A stretch of DNA of 64,000 nucleotides from CBDUXT01 sp965371245 (GTDB lineage Bacteria; Planctomycetota; Phycisphaerae; UBA1845): positions 1 through 64,000 of the forward strand of contig CBDUXT010000006.1 in the NCBI GenBank assembly GCA_965371245.1, given 5' to 3'. This document shows, in pieces, positions 61,018-64,000 of the stretch. Below the pieces are notes generated by a model. It saw nothing but the letters and a program-made list of their open reading frames with translations, ran no database searches and had not been told where the DNA came from. The stretch's first letter is position 1, and each line of letters opens with the position of its first letter. The translations under genes were made by a program, and so were the position numbers.

Positions 61018-61461
61018 CTAGGCGTGCCCTGGTAAACGCCGCTTCATCAGTAGATCGACGTTCCCGTATTGAGCCCCTTCCAGCGCGTGAAGGTCGTGTT
61101 CGATGTCGATATTGGGACCGAGCTTGCTCGTCCAGCTCCCGTCCGCGTTTTGCCGTGCGGCATGGGTCGGTTTGCCCTTCGGATCGACGAAAACGGCGAC
61201 CTTCTCGTAGCCCGATTCCGGGGCATCCGAATCACACTCCTTGAATCCCTGTAGCGAGTACGCGGCTGCGTAAGCCTCGACCGTATAGGCGCGCGGCACC
61301 TCGGCGGGCCAATAGTAAAGATACTGGGCGTCCGGCCACCACCAGCACGTCATGTCATGCGCGGCCCAGGCGATGCAGTTGTATCGGTTGTCGCGTGGAC
61401 TCGTGATCTTATAGTGCTTATCGCGAAGTCCCGGAAACGCTTGCTCCAGCCAATCCGTCAT
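61018..61461 (-). CDS. Hypothetical YNCIAWA-motif protein, third gene of a coupled cassette
   Basis: The 147-residue protein has a Trp/Tyr-rich centre: NRYNCIAWAAHDMTCWWWPDAQYLYYWP, with a Cys and a His that could be catalytic. A YAAAYSLQGFKECDSDAPESGYEKVAVFVD stretch follows. Proteins with a YNCIAWA motif (DUF7689-like) are widespread but not understood; the Cys-His pair gives a faint peptidase look. The ATG at 61461 lies in an ATGA overlap with the preceding gene, which decides the start against 61497. It is the last gene of the cassette. Confidence 0.7.
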   Translation of the reverse strand: MTDWLEQAFPGLRDKHYKITSPRDNRYNCIAWAAHDMTCWWWPDAQYLYYWPAEVPRAYTVEAYAAAYSLQGFKECDSDAPESGYEKVAVFVDPKGKPTHAARQNADGSWTSKLGPNIDIEHDLHALEGAQYGNVDLLMKRRLPGHA

Positions 61462-61922
61462 CCGTGGTACCCACGCCCCCGCCCCCAACGCAACCACGCC
61501 TCGGTCATGCGTTCAACGCGACCCCGATCCTTTGCGGGGACCGGATCGCAGCCAGTGATGGCCTTGAGTGCCCAGAACCAATGATCCGGCGTTTCGCCCA
61601 GTTCCCGTAGTAGAAACGGCAGTGCTTTGGACCCCATCCCGATGATCCGCTGGTAGGCCGGGTGCATGGCCATCTCTTCGACCGATGACGTCCATTGGGT
61701 GTCTCTGCGCCAAATCACCACGAGTTCGGCGAACTCGTGCTCGACGCTGATCGCCTGTCGTGATGCCGGAGCGCGCCATTCCTGATGAAGTTCCTGAAAA
61801 ATGCGTTGAAGCTCGAGCGCTTCCTCTCCCCCGCCAACGAAGCCGTCAACATCTTCCCCGATATGACTGCTCCCAAACCACCCCTGAAGCGGAAGGCTGG
61901 ACGGACGGACAGCTAACGTCAT
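61458..61922 (-). CDS. Hypothetical small helical protein, second gene of the cassette
   Basis: The 154-residue protein has no signal peptide. The N-terminal third is poorly conserved in appearance. The C-terminal ~85 residues form a compact helical region with HPAYQRIIGMGSKALPFLLREL, DHWFWALKAITGCDPVP and a WLRWGRGRGY end. I associate this motif with short uncharacterised proteins often encoded next to YNCIAWA proteins. It overlaps both neighbours by ATGA junctions (61919-61922 and 61458-61461), so the three products are probably made in matched amounts. Confidence 0.7.
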   Translation of the reverse strand: MTLAVRPSSLPLQGWFGSSHIGEDVDGFVGGGEEALELQRIFQELHQEWRAPASRQAISVEHEFAELVVIWRRDTQWTSSVEEMAMHPAYQRIIGMGSKALPFLLRELGETPDHWFWALKAITGCDPVPAKDRGRVERMTEAWLRWGRGRGYHG

Positions 61923-62695
61923 CTGAACAACTCCTTCGTTCTTGGAGTGAGGCTATCGAAGAAGACCGTGTTCTTGACCGTTCGCAAGTCCTCGAATCTT
62001 CTCCATAGCGCTTCGTCCTTCGGATCGAGCTGCGCCGGCATGAAAGCATCGACGTCGAAGATCAGCGGGACTGTTGCGGCTGATTCTCCAAGATTGACGT
62101 TCTGAGTCAGATTCACGAAACAGGGCGGGTCATCGAACGGAATGTTAAGCCGAACAAAGAACCCTGCTAGCGTTTGCGGAAGCTTCGGCGACACCGCTGG
62201 GGCCGTCAGAACCCAATCGCTCAACTTGGTCACCGGCGCAGGCAACTCGATGCGGTTGATGTAACGAACCGCGATCCGTTCGACCTGCCCCGGTTTCGCG
62301 ATATCGACATAGGTACGCCATAAGTCTTGCGCTGCTTGCTTCAAAGCGTCCCAGGTGTCGTACGGCTTGAGTTGGCTGAAGGTGAACCCGTCGAGACGCG
62401 CCTGCACAACCTGGGTTTCGTCGGAGGACGCGAGGAGATAGCCGTCGGGTCCCTGAGATCCGGCATCCATAGCTGGGGGTCGGTCCGCCCGGAACGTGAA
62501 CTGCCCTTGTAGCTTCCAGCGTTGGCGACACTTGGGAAATCGCTCGGACACGGCGTCGCGGAAGCCCGCGAGCGTTTCGAACGTCGTCGTCGATGGAAGC
62601 CTCACGCGAACGTCGAGCAGGGCTTCCGTGATCGGTGCGTTTGGAAAGTGTTCCCACTGGGTCTTCATCGGTTGCGCTCGCGACGCACCTTTCAT
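61919..62695 (-). CDS. TIGR04255-like protein, first gene of the cassette
   Basis: The 258-residue protein fits the TIGR04255 pattern: an N-terminal HFPNAPITEALLDVRV, then QARLDGFTFSQLKPYDTW (99-116), LWRTYVD, VERIAVRYINRIELP (138-152) and a FDVDAFMP near the end. Family members are sporadically spread among bacteria and have no known biochemical function. The start at 62695 has GGGAAGG upstream; ATG 62668 is an alternative. It heads a three-gene set with ATGA overlaps at both junctions. A conflict or defence role is only a guess. Confidence 0.78.
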   Translation of the reverse strand: MKGASRAQPMKTQWEHFPNAPITEALLDVRVRLPSTTTFETLAGFRDAVSERFPKCRQRWKLQGQFTFRADRPPAMDAGSQGPDGYLLASSDETQVVQARLDGFTFSQLKPYDTWDALKQAAQDLWRTYVDIAKPGQVERIAVRYINRIELPAPVTKLSDWVLTAPAVSPKLPQTLAGFFVRLNIPFDDPPCFVNLTQNVNLGESAATVPLIFDVDAFMPAQLDPKDEALWRRFEDLRTVKNTVFFDSLTPRTKELFR

Positions 62696-62730
62696 AGGCT
62701 GCCTTCCCGGCGTTGTCAATTCGTTCGGGC

Positions 62731-64000
62731 TTATGCCTCCGCAAACAACGACCCGATCCGGAGCACCTCTTCGACAAGCAAATCGATGTCGGCCTCGCTC
62801 GTGCGGAAGTTCACGATGCACACGCGCAGGCAGTAGCGACCCTCGAGCGTCGTCGGCGACATGTACACGCGGCCCTCCCTGACGAGTCGCTCCAGGAGGC
62901 AGCGGTTGAGGTCGTTGAGAGATTGCTGGTCACGGGCTCCGGTGGGCACGTACCGAAAGCAACATATGCTCAGCTCGGAACCGACGAGTTCGAGTGACGC
63001 CTCGGCGGCGATTCGCTCATCGAGCCGGCGGCGCAGCGCGATGTTTTGTTCGATGACACGAGCGATCCCCTCGGTGCCGCGCGTCTTCAGGATCATCCAC
63101 ACCTTCAGCGCGCGAAAGCGACGCGACAGTTCCGGGCCGTGGTCGAAGAAGGCGAAGCTCTCGGTTGTGTCGGTTTGTGAGACGGCCATGTAGGCCGCGC
63201 TCTCGGCGAACGCACGGCGCGACGCTTGCCGGCTACGGATCAACACGCACCCAACATCGAGCGGGGCGAAGAGCCATTTGTGTGGGTCGAGCGAGAGCGA
63301 GTCGGCCCGCGCCAGGGCGCCGCGCATCCAGCGATATTCCCTCGTCGCGGCAGCCGGGGCACCGTATGCGCCGTCGATGTGCAGCCACACGCCGTGGCAT
63401 CGACAAACGTCGGCGATGTCGCCCAGCGGGTCGATGATCCCGGTGTTGGCCGTTCCCGCCGAAGCGCACACGCAGGCGGGGACGAGGCCATCCGCCAGGT
63501 CTGTTTGGACGGCTTTCTCAAGATGCGCGGCGCTCATCCGCCGCGATTCGTCAACCGGCACGGTCTTGATGTGCGCCTCGCTCACGCCGAGCGCTCGTGC
63601 GGCCTTGCGAAGTGAGAGGTGTCCTTCGGCGGACACGTAGAGCGTGAGGGTATCGCGTGAGCCAAGTGTTTCGCCTGGTCGGCTTACCAGGGCCTCATTG
63701 ATGGCACACGCGATGGCCGCGGCATTGGCGGTCGATCCGCCGCTGACGAGCAATCCGTGACCGCCGCCGTCGAACCCGACCAGTTCGTCGAGCCAGCGAA
63801 TGACCAGCCGCTCGAGGGTCGTGGCCGCGGGCGCCGAACGCCACGAGGTGACGTTCTGATTCATCGCCGACGCCAGCGCATCGGCCAGGATGCCGACGGG
63901 GTCTGCCGAGGCGGAGACGTACGCGAAGAACCGCGGGTGCCCGTTGCGGCGACCGTACTCCGTCAGCGCGCCGCGGCACATCTCGAATGCCTCTTCGGGT
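62731..64000 (-). CDS. PLP-dependent (aromatic amino acid-type) decarboxylase, partial
   Basis: The frame stays open to the window edge, so the N-terminus is missing; 423 residues are visible. It is a group II decarboxylase: VSGGSTANAAAIACAI, HIDGAYGAPAA (cofactor Asp) and LSLDPHKWLFAPLDVG with the Schiff-base Lys. SYVSAS-like sequence near FAYVSASADPVG is the substrate-side loop. It should decarboxylate an aromatic or acidic amino acid; which one cannot be read. It lies 35 bases upstream of the TIGR04255-like cassette on the same strand, so co-transcription is possible. Confidence 0.9.
   Translation of the reverse strand, partial: PEEAFEMCRGALTEYGRRNGHPRFFAYVSASADPVGILADALASAMNQNVTSWRSAPAATTLERLVIRWLDELVGFDGGGHGLLVSGGSTANAAAIACAINEALVSRPGETLGSRDTLTLYVSAEGHLSLRKAARALGVSEAHIKTVPVDESRRMSAAHLEKAVQTDLADGLVPACVCASAGTANTGIIDPLGDIADVCRCHGVWLHIDGAYGAPAAATREYRWMRGALARADSLSLDPHKWLFAPLDVGCVLIRSRQASRRAFAESAAYMAVSQTDTTESFAFFDHGPELSRRFRALKVWMILKTRGTEGIARVIEQNIALRRRLDERIAAEASLELVGSELSICCFRYVPTGARDQQSLNDLNRCLLERLVREGRVYMSPTTLEGRYCLRVCIVNFRTSEADIDLLVEEVLRIGSLFAEA

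Noticed and set aside
1..64000. CRISPR array, tRNA or rRNA genes
   Set aside because: No regularly spaced short repeats were seen, and no cloverleaf-like stretch with the expected T-arm or rRNA sequence was found by eye. A short tRNA could still be missed without a covariance search.

Overview
The window is GC-rich bacterial chromosome, most likely from a member of the Planctomycetota. This is an inference from several signs together: a TPR protein ending in two RNA polymerase alpha-C-terminal-like domains; an ECF sigma factor directly followed by a TPR Ser/Thr kinase; secreted HAF-repeat proteins ending in a dockerin-like module; an IPTL-CTERM-like sorting tail; a zinc-ribbon membrane protein of planctomycete style; and a ferredoxin-Rieske fusion. 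MurA (peptidoglycan) and WaaA (Kdo transfer) point to a Gram-negative envelope with a cell wall. The class cannot be fixed from the sequence alone.

Layout. 1-13.2 kb is mostly housekeeping: alpha-CTD/TPR protein, SpoIID-like protein, mannose-6-phosphate isomerase, tRNA-binding protein, PrmC overlapping MurA, a PEP-synthase-like ATP-grasp protein, and a NapH/NosR-like Fe-S membrane protein fused to TPRs. 13.2-22 kb is accessory: a decayed gene fragment related to a downstream zinc-ribbon gene, a protein with half of a possible 2H phosphoesterase domain, an IPTL-CTERM-like secreted protein, and two HAF-repeat paralogues whose last ~240 codons are almost identical. 22-40 kb holds the ECF sigma/kinase pair, catalase, a FIST sensor protein, purL-purQ, nrtS, an aminotransferase with an odd active site, truD, a compact restriction-modification locus (adenine methylase, HTH controller, putative nuclease) and waaA.

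40.1-59.6 kb is a nearly continuous, all-plus-strand respiratory cluster. It encodes a bc-type complex (HEAT-repeat anchor protein, ferredoxin-Rieske fusion, split cytochrome b, 1405-residue octahaem cytochrome c), a copper-site protein, an aa3-type oxidase (subunits II, I, III, IV), two small membrane proteins, haem A biosynthesis (CtaA, CtaB), an ABC exporter, a Sco copper chaperone, a DUF420/CtaM-like protein and a cupin. Together these would carry electrons from quinol to oxygen and mature the oxidase. It is followed by rplM-rpsI with its own promoter and terminator, a minus-strand cassette of three overlapping genes of unknown function (TIGR04255-like, small helical protein, YNCIAWA protein), and a PLP decarboxylase cut by the window edge.

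Intergenic gaps are rich in palindromic elements. One family (TCAGAGC...GCTCTGA ends around two GC-rich hairpins) occurs at least six times. One copy is split by a different 152-bp palindromic element with its own terminal inverted repeats. No tRNA, rRNA or CRISPR array was seen.
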